DNA of 64,000 bases from an uncultured delta proteobacterium. GTDB taxonomy: Bacteria > Desulfobacterota > Syntrophia > Syntrophales > UBA8958. Every line of letters begins with the position of its first letter. The first letter of the stretch is position 1. Of this stretch, positions 9,058 through 17,186 are shown piece by piece. The stretch lies in the NCBI GenBank assembly GCA_903885795.1, contig CAISJV010000073.1, forward strand, positions 1 to 64,000, given 5' to 3'. The notes under the pieces are model-generated. The model was not told the origin of the DNA. It saw only the letters and a list, made by a program, of their open reading frames with translations, and did not search any database. The position numbers were made by a program, and so were the translations under genes.

Positions 9058-9073
9058 TTGACAGATATGTCAA
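9058..9073. promoter_or_regulatory. Crp/Fnr-type palindrome in a divergent promoter region
   Basis: A perfect inverted repeat TTGACA-GATA-TGTCAA lies between trxA (minus) and the phosphorylase gene (plus). The 16-bp geometry resembles sites of the Crp/Fnr superfamily, in particular the HcpR-type consensus TTGAC-N6-GTCAA known in Desulfobacterota. The left arm could also be read as a -35 box. No regulator gene of this family is in the window. Confidence 0.35.
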
Positions 9074-9182
9074 ATTCATTTTTTTACAAGGTTGGCAAAA
9101 ATGATGATTGTGAGTTTTGACTCTTGGGAATGAATCTGCTATAGGTCATGGCGCTTCTAGATCCTATTGACGGGGGACATCT

Positions 9183-9896
9183 TTGGAACGATTGGGAATA
9201 ATTTCGGGGACCATTGCCCTGCGAGAAAAGGGAGTGCTCCTCGATCCCGAAGAAAAATGGATAGAAACTGAGTTCGGTAAGGCCCTGGCGCTGGTTACGG
9301 CGAATGTCGTCTTCCTTCCCCGTCACGGCGGGGACCCGAAACAGCATATACTTCCTCATCTTATCAATCATCCCGCCAATATGATGGCCTTGAAGATCCT
9401 GGGCGTCCGGGAGGTCATCGGGATCAACTCCACCGGTTCTCTGAGGCTGAAACATAAACCCGGGACCCTCGTGGTTCCCGATGATTTCATTATGCTTAAT
9501 CCCGGTCCGACTGTTTTTTCCTCGAAACCGGTACACATCACCCCGACCCTCAGCAGAGAGGTTCGGGAACGGTGGATAGACGCTGCCCGGAGATGCGCCC
9601 TCGACGTCGTGGATGGCGGTATTTACTGGCAGACCACGGGACCGCGCTTTGAAACGAAAGCGGAAATCATGGTCATGTCGCAGGTGGCCGATCTGGTGGG
9701 GATGACCATGGCCAGCGAGGCCATTGTCGCCCGGGAACTCGATATGGCCTATGCGTCATTATGTTCCGTGGACAACTACGCCCATGGACTGGAAGATAAA
9801 GAGCTGACAATGGAAAAAATCATCCGGCATGCCCGCAGGAACGTCGAATCCATTGTCCGAATTGTGAAGAGTTACATAGAAAGGAGACAGGCATGA
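9183..9896 (+). CDS. Purine nucleoside / methylthioadenosine phosphorylase
   Basis: A 237-aa member of the PNP/UDP phosphorylase family, MTAP branch. It has the family signature GPRFET, the substrate-loop segment INSTGSLRLKHKPGT and a conserved SEAIVARE segment. It cleaves a purine nucleoside such as 5'-methylthioadenosine with phosphate. The start is a TTG, with GGGGGAC 7 bp upstream; no better in-frame ATG exists near it. Whether the substrate is methylthioadenosine or inosine/guanosine cannot be read from the sequence. It overlaps the next gene by ATGA. Confidence 0.85.
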   Translation: MERLGIISGTIALREKGVLLDPEEKWIETEFGKALALVTANVVFLPRHGGDPKQHILPHLINHPANMMALKILGVREVIGINSTGSLRLKHKPGTLVVPDDFIMLNPGPTVFSSKPVHITPTLSREVRERWIDAARRCALDVVDGGIYWQTTGPRFETKAEIMVMSQVADLVGMTMASEAIVARELDMAYASLCSVDNYAHGLEDKELTMEKIIRHARRNVESIVRIVKSYIERRQA

Positions 9897-10408
9897 AGTT
9901 TTCGAAAAAGGGGGACGGAGGAGAAACAAGTCTTCTCGGTGGTCAGCGGGTTCCAAAATTTGATCCCAGGCCGGATACTTACGGCGTCCTGGATGAGGCC
10001 AGCTCCGCCCTCGGGGTGGTCAGAGCCATGACAAAAGATCAGCGGATCAAGGACATTATCCTCAGTGTTCAGAAAGACCTGCTTACCATGGGAGCGGAAC
10101 TCTCAAGCCTGTCCGAGGATATCCCCAAACTCAGCATCCGTATCGGCGCCGGGGATGTACAGCGCATCGAAGACCTCATCGATGATCTCCAGAAAAACGT
10201 CACGCTCAAAAACGAATTCATCTATCCCGGGGAGACGGTCTTATCCGCCCAGATCGATGTGGGCCGGACGATCATCCGGCGGGGGGAAAGAAACGCTGCC
10301 CGGTTGAAGAACGAAGGACTTGTCAATAACCCCAATATTCACGAGTATATGAATCGCCTGGCGGACATGCTTTTTGTCTTGGCCCGCTACGACGAGCAGA
10401 ATGGATAG
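9893..10408 (+). CDS. Cob(I)alamin adenosyltransferase, PduO type
   Basis: A 171-aa protein with the PduO/ATR layout: an N-terminal ATP-binding segment KKGDGGETSLLGGQRVPK, YGVLDEASSALG, and the C-terminal LADMLFVLAR helix. It adenosylates cob(I)alamin to make coenzyme B12, needed for example by methylmalonyl-CoA mutase. It overlaps the preceding gene by 4 bp, so the two are translationally coupled. Linkage with a nucleoside phosphorylase might reflect disposal of adenosyl by-products, which is inference. Confidence 0.9.
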   Translation: MKFSKKGDGGETSLLGGQRVPKFDPRPDTYGVLDEASSALGVVRAMTKDQRIKDIILSVQKDLLTMGAELSSLSEDIPKLSIRIGAGDVQRIEDLIDDLQKNVTLKNEFIYPGETVLSAQIDVGRTIIRRGERNAARLKNEGLVNNPNIHEYMNRLADMLFVLARYDEQNG

Positions 10409-10411
10409 GAA

Positions 10412-10846
10412 TCAAAAGGCCCCCAGCTGGCAGGGTTTTATTTTTATTTTCATAGTTTCGCAAGCCCCGGCCACGGCCATCCGGGGGATACCGAGGGATG
10501 CGGCGATGGTCCAGGCCGCCGCACAGGGGAGACGCTCGTCGCTGAGCGCGCCGCTAATGGCAGCCCTCAGCTCCGGAGAGACGGCGGTAGCCGGTTCGAC
10601 GGCCTTGCTCGTCGGGTTATAGCCGAAGAGACCCAACTGGCATTTCCCGATGCGAACTTCCAGGAGATCGAGGTTTGTTCCCACTTCTGCCAGCGTCGTC
10701 GCGGTATCCCGGGCGATCGCTTCCGCATGGGCGCAGCTCAATTCGTTGTTTTTAATTTTTCCCTCCATCGCCTGCACAATCGTGGCTGATGTCCGGTGAT
10801 CCGGGGGGTGCTTCGTCTTGTATTCTCCAGCCTGTTTTCTCGTCAT
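10412..10846 (-). CDS. Unknown protein built from two repeats ending in CQLG-F
   Basis: A 144-aa soluble protein with no recognised domain. Two 45-residue stretches align without gaps. The first ends KCQLGLF and the second ends PCQLGAF at the C-terminus. Each has a Leu-x-Cys-Ala at the same position (residues 7-10 of the repeat) and an Ile-Ala pair six residues later. The cysteines could bind metal or be redox-active. Start support is good (AGGAG 5 bp before ATG). It is convergent with the adenosyltransferase gene (3-bp gap). Function is unknown. Confidence 0.75.
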   Translation of the reverse strand: MTRKQAGEYKTKHPPDHRTSATIVQAMEGKIKNNELSCAHAEAIARDTATTLAEVGTNLDLLEVRIGKCQLGLFGYNPTSKAVEPATAVSPELRAAISGALSDERLPCAAAWTIAASLGIPRMAVAGACETMKIKIKPCQLGAF

Positions 10847-10924
10847 AATTTCTCCTGAATAAATCCCCGGCTCTGCCGGAGGATACTTGTTTCCTCACTC
10901 CTCCCGAGAATATTGGACATAATC

Positions 10925-11049
10925 GACGGCATCGTAAAAAGTCCGGATGCTGCGTTGCGCTGCATCCTTCGTCACTGCTGCGTACGACAAGTACGCCGCA
11001 TGACTCTAGACTTGCGCGCCTTGCCTGCGGATCTTTTTACGATGCTGTC
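10925..11049. repeat. Palindromic element, copy 1
   Basis: About 125 bp bounded by inverted repeats (GACGGCATCGTAAAAAGTCCG on the left; its near-complement ending GATGCTGTC on the right). A central hairpin GCGTAC-GACAA-GTACGC sits at about 10981-10997. The same element occurs at 12964-13187 and 24394-24518. The right tip supplies the TGA stop codon of the ACT gene (complement of 11048-11050). It is non-coding; it may be a small non-autonomous transposon-like repeat or act as an RNA structure. Confidence 0.85.
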
Positions 11050-11503
11050 AATATTTCATGTAGTGGAAAGGTTCCACTGCCGATAACGATTCCGCGTCGA
11101 GGGTTTTGAACCCCTTCTTCTCAATGATCTTCTCGGCTTTTTCCGGCTGATCCACGTCCACAACAAATACAGCGTTGACACGGTTCTCCAGGACAAAGCC
11201 ATAGGCGTTGTTGACATTGATGTCTTCCTTCGCCAGCAGTTGGGCCAGCTTGTCGAGTCCCCCCGGCTGGTCGTCCAGCAGGACAGCCAGGACACTCCGG
11301 ATTTTTACGAGCATTCCGGCCCTGGTCAGGGCGGCCTGGGCTCGTTCGGGGTCATCGACAATGAGGTTGATGACCCCGAAGGTATCGGAGGTAGAAATGG
11401 TCGTTGCCCGAATATTAACCTTTTCCTTAGCTAGGATGCTGGTCACAGCAGCAAGCTTACCGGGCTTGTTTTCCGAAAAAATGGACAATTGACTTGCGAT
11501 CAT
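11048..11503 (-). CDS. Tandem ACT-domain amino-acid-binding protein
   Basis: A 151-aa protein made of two ACT modules (about 3-70 and 72-140). The first starts QLSIFSENKPGKLAAVTSILA and the second has VLLDDQPGGLDKLAQLLA, both matching the ACT beta-alpha-beta pattern. Proteins of this kind bind small ligands. They are frequently encoded beside phenylacetate-CoA ligase genes, as here: the ligase lies 21 bp upstream. GGAGGG precedes the ATG. It probably senses an amino acid or aromatic acid and modulates the ligase, which is inference. Confidence 0.88.
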   Translation of the reverse strand: MIASQLSIFSENKPGKLAAVTSILAKEKVNIRATTISTSDTFGVINLIVDDPERAQAALTRAGMLVKIRSVLAVLLDDQPGGLDKLAQLLAKEDINVNNAYGFVLENRVNAVFVVDVDQPEKAEKIIEKKGFKTLDAESLSAVEPFHYMKY

Positions 11504-11524
11504 GAATTGTTTCCCTCCGTAAAA

Positions 11525-12820
11525 TTAATCTTTTCGGTTGTCGATAACCCGCTTCGCCTTTCCTTCCGACTGGGGCAGGCTGTCGGGATCCACCAGGTCA
11601 ACTTTGGGGGTAATGAGGATATCGCTCTTGAGCCCCTCAACGATTTTACGTCTTAACTGTTCGAGATGCTTAAGGTCGCCGTCGAAGAACTGTCTTTCCA
11701 CTTCGACCTTGATCGTCATGTGATCGTTATAGCCTTCCCGGTCCAGGATGATGAGGAAGTTCTTCCCGACGCCGTGAATTTCCATGAGTTTCTTTTCGAT
11801 CTGGATGGGGAAGATGTTGACTCCCTTGAGGATCAGCATGTCATCCGTCCGTCCCTTGATGCGCTCGATGCGGCGGTGGGTGCGGCCGCAATCACAGGTC
11901 CCCGGGAGAATGCGGGTGAGATCCTTCGTACGGTAACGGATGATCGGCATCCCTTCTCTGGCGAGAGTCGTCAGGACCAGCTCCCCTTCCTCCCCGTCAG
12001 GTAATGATTTCATGGTAAGGGGATCCAGAACCTCTACAAGAAAGTTGTCTTCCCAGATGTGGAGACCGTTCTGGCAGGTACACTCGAAGGCCACGCCGGG
12101 ACCGTTCATCTCCGAGAGGCCGTAGGAATTGTAGGCTTTGAAACTGTAAATGTCCTCTATTTTCTGACGCATCTTCTCCGAATGGGGCTCCGCGCCGACA
12201 TAGGCCATGCGGATATTCGTGTTTTTCGGATCTATTTGGAGTTCCTCAAAGACCGTGGATAGGTGGAGGGCATAACTGGGGATGATATGGATAACCGTCG
12301 TCTCGAAGTCCTTAAGGAGCTGGATCTGACGCTTGCTGTTACCGGCCCCGGCGGGAATGACCAGCGCCCCGATTCTTTCCGCGCCGTAGTGGAAACCCAA
12401 CCCTCCGGTGAAGAGGCCATAGGTCATCATGTTCTGAAAAACATCGCTCTTGCGCATGCCCGTCATATACATGCATCGGGACAGGAGGTTGGTCCATTCG
12501 TTGATGTCTCCGGCGGTATGGAAGATGACTGTCGCCCGGCCCGTTGTTCCCGAGGAGGAATGCATCCGCACCAGCTCGTCCCGGGATGTAGCCAGAAATC
12601 CATACGGCCAGTGTTCCCGGAGATCTTCCTTTGTCGTCGGGGGAACATTGTCAAGGTCAGCGAGAGAGCGAACATCCTCGATATTCAGGCCGATCTCCTT
12701 GAACAGCTTATCGTAATAGAAAGATTTAGCCGCCTGTCTGAGCGTTTTTTGCAGACGTTTCAACTGCAGGGCATTCAGGCCTTCCCGGTCCATGGTTTCA
12801 ATGTCTTTTTCCCAGTACAT
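11525..12820 (-). CDS. paaK: Phenylacetate-CoA ligase family enzyme
   Basis: About 431 aa from the ATG at 12818-12820, chosen for GGAGG 6 bp upstream over an in-frame start at 12862. It has the AMP-binding motif SSSGTTGRATV, the YNSYGLSEMNGPG segment, and the C-terminal domain hinge with RIKGRTDDMLILKGVNIFP, all typical of PaaK. It activates an aryl or aryl-acetic acid to its CoA thioester with ATP (AMP + PPi). In anaerobes this family often acts in amino-acid-derived or aromatic acid breakdown. The true substrate is not readable. The ACT gene follows in the same operon. Confidence 0.92.
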   Translation of the reverse strand: MYWEKDIETMDREGLNALQLKRLQKTLRQAAKSFYYDKLFKEIGLNIEDVRSLADLDNVPPTTKEDLREHWPYGFLATSRDELVRMHSSSGTTGRATVIFHTAGDINEWTNLLSRCMYMTGMRKSDVFQNMMTYGLFTGGLGFHYGAERIGALVIPAGAGNSKRQIQLLKDFETTVIHIIPSYALHLSTVFEELQIDPKNTNIRMAYVGAEPHSEKMRQKIEDIYSFKAYNSYGLSEMNGPGVAFECTCQNGLHIWEDNFLVEVLDPLTMKSLPDGEEGELVLTTLAREGMPIIRYRTKDLTRILPGTCDCGRTHRRIERIKGRTDDMLILKGVNIFPIQIEKKLMEIHGVGKNFLIILDREGYNDHMTIKVEVERQFFDGDLKHLEQLRRKIVEGLKSDILITPKVDLVDPDSLPQSEGKAKRVIDNRKD

Positions 12821-12963
12821 CTCCTGCCTCCGTGTCTTCCGGCCATCGTTATTTACCCGCAATAGTCATTCCGTGATGGTCGCAAATTGTCGATACTACC
12901 GGCCTGTTTACTACCCTTTGTCCGCCATTTTATCAAGCGAAATCGCAATTCCCCTAAATCCTT

Positions 12964-13187
12964 GACGGCATCGTAAAAAAATCCGGATGCTGCGTTGCGC
13001 TGCATCCTTCGTCACTGCGGCGTACGACAAGTACGCCTTATTCCTCAGGTTCCGGGAGCGCATCCCGGAGACCTGCCCAAGCAGGGCGACGGGGCGCTTT
13101 TTTTAAAAAAAGATGAGTCCTTGCCGGTGTGCGCCGTCAGGCAAGCACTTTGCGCGCCTTGCCTGCGGATCTTTTTACGATGCCGTC
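12964..13187. repeat. Palindromic element, copy 2, with internal insertion
   Basis: The ends are GACGGCATCG and CGATGCCGTC and match copy 1 closely over both arms, including the central GCGTAC-GACAA-GTACGC. About 100 extra bases follow the central hairpin (around 13040-13150) and contain a further hairpin (TCCGGGAGCGCATCCCGGA). The intergenic gap between the CoA ligase and the MobA-like gene (12821-13265) is mostly this element; nothing else was recognised there. Confidence 0.8.
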
Positions 13188-13265
13188 GATGATAGCTAAA
13201 TTTTCGACTTTTTACGGGTTCATCATCGCTTGGACAAAAAGGTAATCTGTGCTAAGGCAGCCGAT

Positions 13266-13835
13266 ATGACAACGGGGATTATACTGACGGGCGGCAAAAA
13301 TACGCGGATGGGAATCAACAAGGCCTTCCTTGCCGTGGAGGGGGAAAGGCTGATAGACCGTACCGTGCGAATTTACAGGGATATCTTCGATGAGATCATC
13401 CTGGTGACAAATGAACCACACCTGTATTACGATATAGACGTTACCCTCGTCACTGATCTTGTCAGGCACAAAGGACCCCTGATGGGAATCTATACGGGTC
13501 TCTTTTACGCCGCTTCCGATTCGGCATTCTTCGCTGCCTGCGACATGCCCTTCCTCAGCGGCGAGTTTATCTGTTATCTGGTGGAGCAATCCCGGGACGC
13601 CGACATCGTTGTCCCCGAAGCCGGCGATGGTTTCCAGCCCCTCCATGCTGTCTATGCCAAGAGTTGTATGGGAAACATTAAGCGTTTGTTGGGCCAGGAC
13701 AAACTCAAAGTTACCGGATTCTACAAGGGAATGAAATTAAAGGTCATCGGGCCGGATGCCATCCTGCCTTTCGATCCGGCCGGCCGGATGTTCCTCAACG
13801 TCAACACCCCTGAAGAATACTCAAAAATCCGCTAG
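13266..13835 (+). CDS. mobA: MobA-like nucleotidyltransferase
   Basis: About 189 aa. It begins MTTGIILTGGKNTRMG, the nucleotide-binding signature of molybdopterin guanylyltransferases, and has the metal-binding CDMPFLS segment and a C-terminal FLNVNTPEEY. It transfers GMP to molybdopterin to make the MGD cofactor of oxidoreductases such as formate dehydrogenase. The ATG at 13266 (AAGG 8 bp upstream) is preferred over a TTG at 13230, which lacks a Shine-Dalgarno and precedes non-conserved residues. It stands alone, without other moa/mob genes nearby. Confidence 0.88.
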   Translation: MTTGIILTGGKNTRMGINKAFLAVEGERLIDRTVRIYRDIFDEIILVTNEPHLYYDIDVTLVTDLVRHKGPLMGIYTGLFYAASDSAFFAACDMPFLSGEFICYLVEQSRDADIVVPEAGDGFQPLHAVYAKSCMGNIKRLLGQDKLKVTGFYKGMKLKVIGPDAILPFDPAGRMFLNVNTPEEYSKIR

Positions 13836-13847
13836 TCTCTGCAATTA

Positions 13848-15389
13848 TCAGCGGCAAAGAGTCTTGCTCTTCGCAAACTCGTATCCTTCGCAGTCTCCCA
13901 ATTCACAGGCTTTTTTCATATCACGACAGCCATCCCGCATATTGTTGGAAAAAATGTAAACTCTCCCACGGTTACTGTAAGCACTTGCAGAATCGGGCTT
14001 CAGGCTTATTGCCTTGTTAAAGTCCTCAATAGCCCGCTGAGACTGCCCAAGTCCCATGCCATAAGTAAGCCCCCTGGTAATGTAAGCGCCCGCATCATTC
14101 GGCTTCAGGCGGATTAGCTGGTTGTACTCTTCGATGGCGCGCTTGTGCTGCCCGAGGTTGCTATAGGCAATCCCCCGGCAGTAGTATGCATTCGCATAAT
14201 CCGGCTTCAGGCGGATGGCCTCATCGTAGTCGCTGATCGCCCGTTGATATTGGCCGAGGTCTGCATAAGCAATCCCCCGGTTGTAGTAAGCATCCGCATA
14301 ATCGGGTTTCAGGCGGATGGCCTTATCCGCGTCCTCAACGGCGAGCTGGAACTGCCGCAAGACGCCATGAGCAATTCCCCGGTTGTTATAGAAGGTGGCT
14401 TCAGTCGGTTTTAAGAGAATTGCCTGATTGTAGTCTTCAATAGCGCGTTTGTGCTGCCCCAGGACAGTGTAAGCAATGCCCCGGTTGTAGTAGGCATCAG
14501 CATAATCTGGTTTCAGGCGGATTGCTTCGTTGATGTCCTCGATCGCACGTTGATACCGACCGAGGCGGAAATAGGCAATGCCCCGGTTATTGTAAGCTAT
14601 TGCATAATCCGGTTTCAGGCGGATGGCTTCGTCATAATCTTCGATCTCCTTTTGATATTGGCCGAGGTTAGCGTAAGTAAGCCCTCGGCTATAGTAAGCT
14701 GTTGCATAGTTCGGTTTCAGGCGGATTGCCTCGTTCAGATATTCGATCGCCTTATTGGTATCAGTGTATTTGTTGTTATTTATGTCCCACAGGGCGAGTG
14801 CCTTATCAAACCGGTCAACTGCTTCAAGCCCTTGGGCGGCCTCCTGGAATTGCTTCTTCAAATCATCGCTGCTTTTATTCTGTGCCATTAGGCGCAGGTT
14901 TTCGACTTCCAAATCAGCTATCTTATCAAGTAGTTCCTTCGTCTCTTTTCTGGCCTGATTGAGCTGTTCCATGTGGGTTCTGTCTTGCAGTAGTTTCCTG
15001 ACAGTCACTTCCAGAACGGATGTATCCATAACCACCTTGACAACAACTTCAACGCCGCGGGTGTCTGTTGATTGATAATTGTTCTGGGAGACAACCTCCG
15101 CCTTCAAGACGCCGGTGGCCAACGCAAGGATTTCATCTTTACTGACCTTATTGTTTTTCACCACGGTTAGGCGTTCAATGTAGGCTCCCGCCATTTCTAA
15201 TGCTTCCCGCTTGGCCCTGGCCACGGCAGCTATGCGGGCGTCATCCGGTGAAAGACTGCCGCCGAAGGGTTGTTTGACGGTGTGGGTGATTGTTTTGATT
15301 TCGCAGAATGAGAATGGGGGAAATAAAGTGCTGATAAAAGTGACGACTAAGAAAACAAATAAGCTACGAAAGAAAATCGGCTTGATCAT
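13848..15389 (-). CDS. Exported TPR protein with FlgT/LPP20-like N-terminal domain
   Basis: About 513 aa. A signal peptide or anchor lies in the first 30 residues. Next is a domain of about 110 residues that resembles the FlgT N-terminal/LPP20 fold (DARIAAVARAKREALEMAG and VEVVVKVVMD), then a coiled coil, then eight to nine 34-residue TPR units with a strongly repeated consensus (AIRLKPDYADAYYNRGIAY). The repeats are nearly identical at DNA level. Starts at 15398 or 15410 are possible; 15389 is chosen because GGGG lies about 9 bp upstream. It probably scaffolds protein complexes in the periplasm or at the outer membrane. Confidence 0.8.
   Translation of the reverse strand: MIKPIFFRSLFVFLVVTFISTLFPPFSFCEIKTITHTVKQPFGGSLSPDDARIAAVARAKREALEMAGAYIERLTVVKNNKVSKDEILALATGVLKAEVVSQNNYQSTDTRGVEVVVKVVMDTSVLEVTVRKLLQDRTHMEQLNQARKETKELLDKIADLEVENLRLMAQNKSSDDLKKQFQEAAQGLEAVDRFDKALALWDINNNKYTDTNKAIEYLNEAIRLKPNYATAYYSRGLTYANLGQYQKEIEDYDEAIRLKPDYAIAYNNRGIAYFRLGRYQRAIEDINEAIRLKPDYADAYYNRGIAYTVLGQHKRAIEDYNQAILLKPTEATFYNNRGIAHGVLRQFQLAVEDADKAIRLKPDYADAYYNRGIAYADLGQYQRAISDYDEAIRLKPDYANAYYCRGIAYSNLGQHKRAIEEYNQLIRLKPNDAGAYITRGLTYGMGLGQSQRAIEDFNKAISLKPDSASAYSNRGRVYIFSNNMRDGCRDMKKACELGDCEGYEFAKSKTLCR
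13975..14760 (-). repeat. 102-bp tandem coding repeats (TPR units)
   Basis: Seven to eight successive units of about 102 bp encode the TPR array. Stretches such as the codons for AIRLKPDYA and YNRGIAY recur almost unchanged. The DNA-level similarity suggests recent duplication or gene conversion between units, so copy number may vary between strains. It lies inside the TPR gene. Confidence 0.75.
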
Positions 15390-15715
15390 GTTTACCATCC
15401 CCTGTGACAATCTCCGTGATTTGTGAAAGCAGGAGAGGGGTTCCCCCCTGCTTGTTTCGTTCCCTATTCCTGGTTGGTCCCTATCCCATCCAGATTGACG
15501 AAAAAGGTCTCACCAAACCGTCAAAAAGCAGGATGCAAAACACTAAACCACTTAATCAAGAAATTCAAGGCATTCTTTTTTTGTTTTCATACACTTGGAT
15601 TTGTCTTGTTACATGTTGTTTTTCCAAGGTTTTCACCTTTATAGAAACCGTTAGACTTTGCCTGATGACTGTGTTAAAGAGCGCGGCATTATTGAAAAAA
15701 AGGAGGACTTTGTAG
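15390..15715. other. 326-bp intergenic region between TPR gene and MFS gene
   Basis: A divergent region that must hold promoters for both genes. It is AT-rich towards the MFS gene. No convincing sigma-70 or sigma-54 box pair, repeat or small gene was recognised. A strong Shine-Dalgarno (AAAGGAGGA) lies just upstream of the ATG at 15716. Confidence 0.4.
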
Positions 15716-17044
15716 ATGGCAGGTGAAAAAACGTTTAACAGATGGTTGGTGGTGGTCGGCGCGATGCTGATCCAGGTAAGTCTTGGCGCTGTGTACATAT
15801 ACAGCGTCTTCAAACCCAGTTTGATCGCCAAATTTCCCACGTGGAGTGCAACCGATCTCGCTCTTCCTTCGCAGCTTATTTTGGCCTTTTTCGCCATGGG
15901 CGTCATTTTCGCCGGGAAGATCCAGGACAAGATCGGACCACGCATCGTTGCCACGGTCGGTGGCGCCATGCTGGGTGCGGGGCTCATCATTGCGTCCTTC
16001 GCAACGGATCTGACGATGTTCACCATCGCCTTCAGCGTCATCGGCGGATTAGGTATCGGCACTGCTTATGTGTGCCCTATTGCTACCTGCGTGAAGTGGT
16101 TTCCCGATAAACGCGGGATGATCACCGGCCTTGCCGTGGCCGGATTCGGCGCGGGCGCCCTGGTCTTTACCCCGATTGCCAAGGCCTTCATCGCCTCTTC
16201 AGGCATCATGGCAACTTTCATGTATCTGGGCATTATCTTCCTTGTGGCCGTTGTCCTCGGAGCCCAGCTCATGATCTTACCGCCGGCGGGTTACAAGCCG
16301 GCGGGCTGGAATCCCCCGGCGGCCCCGGCACCCGGAGCGGGAAAGGTGAGCGGAGGCGACTTCACGACGATGGAGATGCTCAAAACCCCGCAGTTCTATT
16401 TACTCTGGATTACCTATTTCGCCGGATGCATGGCCGGCCTCATGATCATTATGAACATCACCAACATGTGGCAGTCACCCTCCATGATTGATCTGGCCAA
16501 GGCCATGCCCACCGTCTCCAAGGACGCCTTTAAAACAGTTGCCGATCAGGGGGCGCTGGCCGTCATGATCGTGGCCATCCTGAATGCCGCGGGGCGCCTC
16601 GTCTGGGGGCAGGTTTCCGACATCATCGGTCGTAAAACGACCCTGATGATTCTTTTCGCCTATGCCGGCGTGATTATGATGCTCCTCAACACCTTTACTT
16701 CCTATACCATGTTCCTGGTCGGCGTGTGCTCCGTCGGTTTCTGCTTCGGCGGGTTCCTGGGGCTCTATCCGGCCGTGACGGCGGACTATTTCGGAACGAA
16801 GAATGTGGGAGCCAATTACGGTTTCATGTTTGCGGCCTTCGGCGCCGGTGGTCTGCTCGGTCCCTGGCTGGCCCCGAAGCTCATGACTATCGTTGGCCAG
16901 ATTCCCTATGAGGCGATGGATAAAGGAGCCATGGTGGTCAAGCAGTTCGCCGCCGGTAATTACTCGACATCGTTCACGATCGCCGGCGTCATGTGCCTGG
17001 CCTCGATCGGGATCGTCTGGATGCTCAAAACCCCGACGAAGTAA
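15716..17044 (+). CDS. MFS transporter, oxalate/formate antiporter-like
   Basis: A 442-aa carrier with about 12 membrane segments. The N-terminal pattern (NRWLVVVGAMLIQVSLGAVY and YSVF) and the GKIQDKIGPR loop are typical of the OxlT/OFA subfamily of the major facilitator superfamily. Such carriers exchange small mono- or dicarboxylates. The insert of about 30 residues rich in Pro, Ala and Gly near 200 is the central cytoplasmic loop. A good Shine-Dalgarno and a rho-independent terminator mark it as a single-gene transcript. The substrate is unknown; position next to fatty-acid genes would suit carboxylate uptake or export. Confidence 0.85.
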   Translation: MAGEKTFNRWLVVVGAMLIQVSLGAVYIYSVFKPSLIAKFPTWSATDLALPSQLILAFFAMGVIFAGKIQDKIGPRIVATVGGAMLGAGLIIASFATDLTMFTIAFSVIGGLGIGTAYVCPIATCVKWFPDKRGMITGLAVAGFGAGALVFTPIAKAFIASSGIMATFMYLGIIFLVAVVLGAQLMILPPAGYKPAGWNPPAAPAPGAGKVSGGDFTTMEMLKTPQFYLLWITYFAGCMAGLMIIMNITNMWQSPSMIDLAKAMPTVSKDAFKTVADQGALAVMIVAILNAAGRLVWGQVSDIIGRKTTLMILFAYAGVIMMLLNTFTSYTMFLVGVCSVGFCFGGFLGLYPAVTADYFGTKNVGANYGFMFAAFGAGGLLGPWLAPKLMTIVGQIPYEAMDKGAMVVKQFAAGNYSTSFTIAGVMCLASIGIVWMLKTPTK

Positions 17045-17064
17045 GGAAACCATATCAACTTCTG

Positions 17065-17110
17065 AAAAGAAGGCCGTTCCGAAGTTCGGGGCGGCCTTCT
17101 TTTTTCTTTT
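17065..17110 (+). terminator. Rho-independent terminator after the MFS gene
   Basis: Inverted repeat AAAAGAAGGCCG (17065-17076) / CGGCCTTCTTTT (17092-17103) followed by further T residues. It lies 20 bp after the MFS stop codon. Confidence 0.88.
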
Positions 17111-17186
17111 CAGAATGGTTGCACTTCCCACGGAAACGCGCTATGTCTAGGCGCGTTTATAGAATCCTCTTTCGGGAGAGGAAATA

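Noticed and set aside
10925-13187. Paired repeats flanking the ACT/CoA-ligase genes, considered as ends of a composite transposon
   Set aside because: The same element also occurs alone at 24394 and there is no transposase between the copies; each copy is itself a complete palindrome.
13975-14760. Regularly spaced repeats, considered as a possible CRISPR array
   Set aside because: The 102-bp units are coding and translate to 34-residue TPRs in one frame; there are no spacers.
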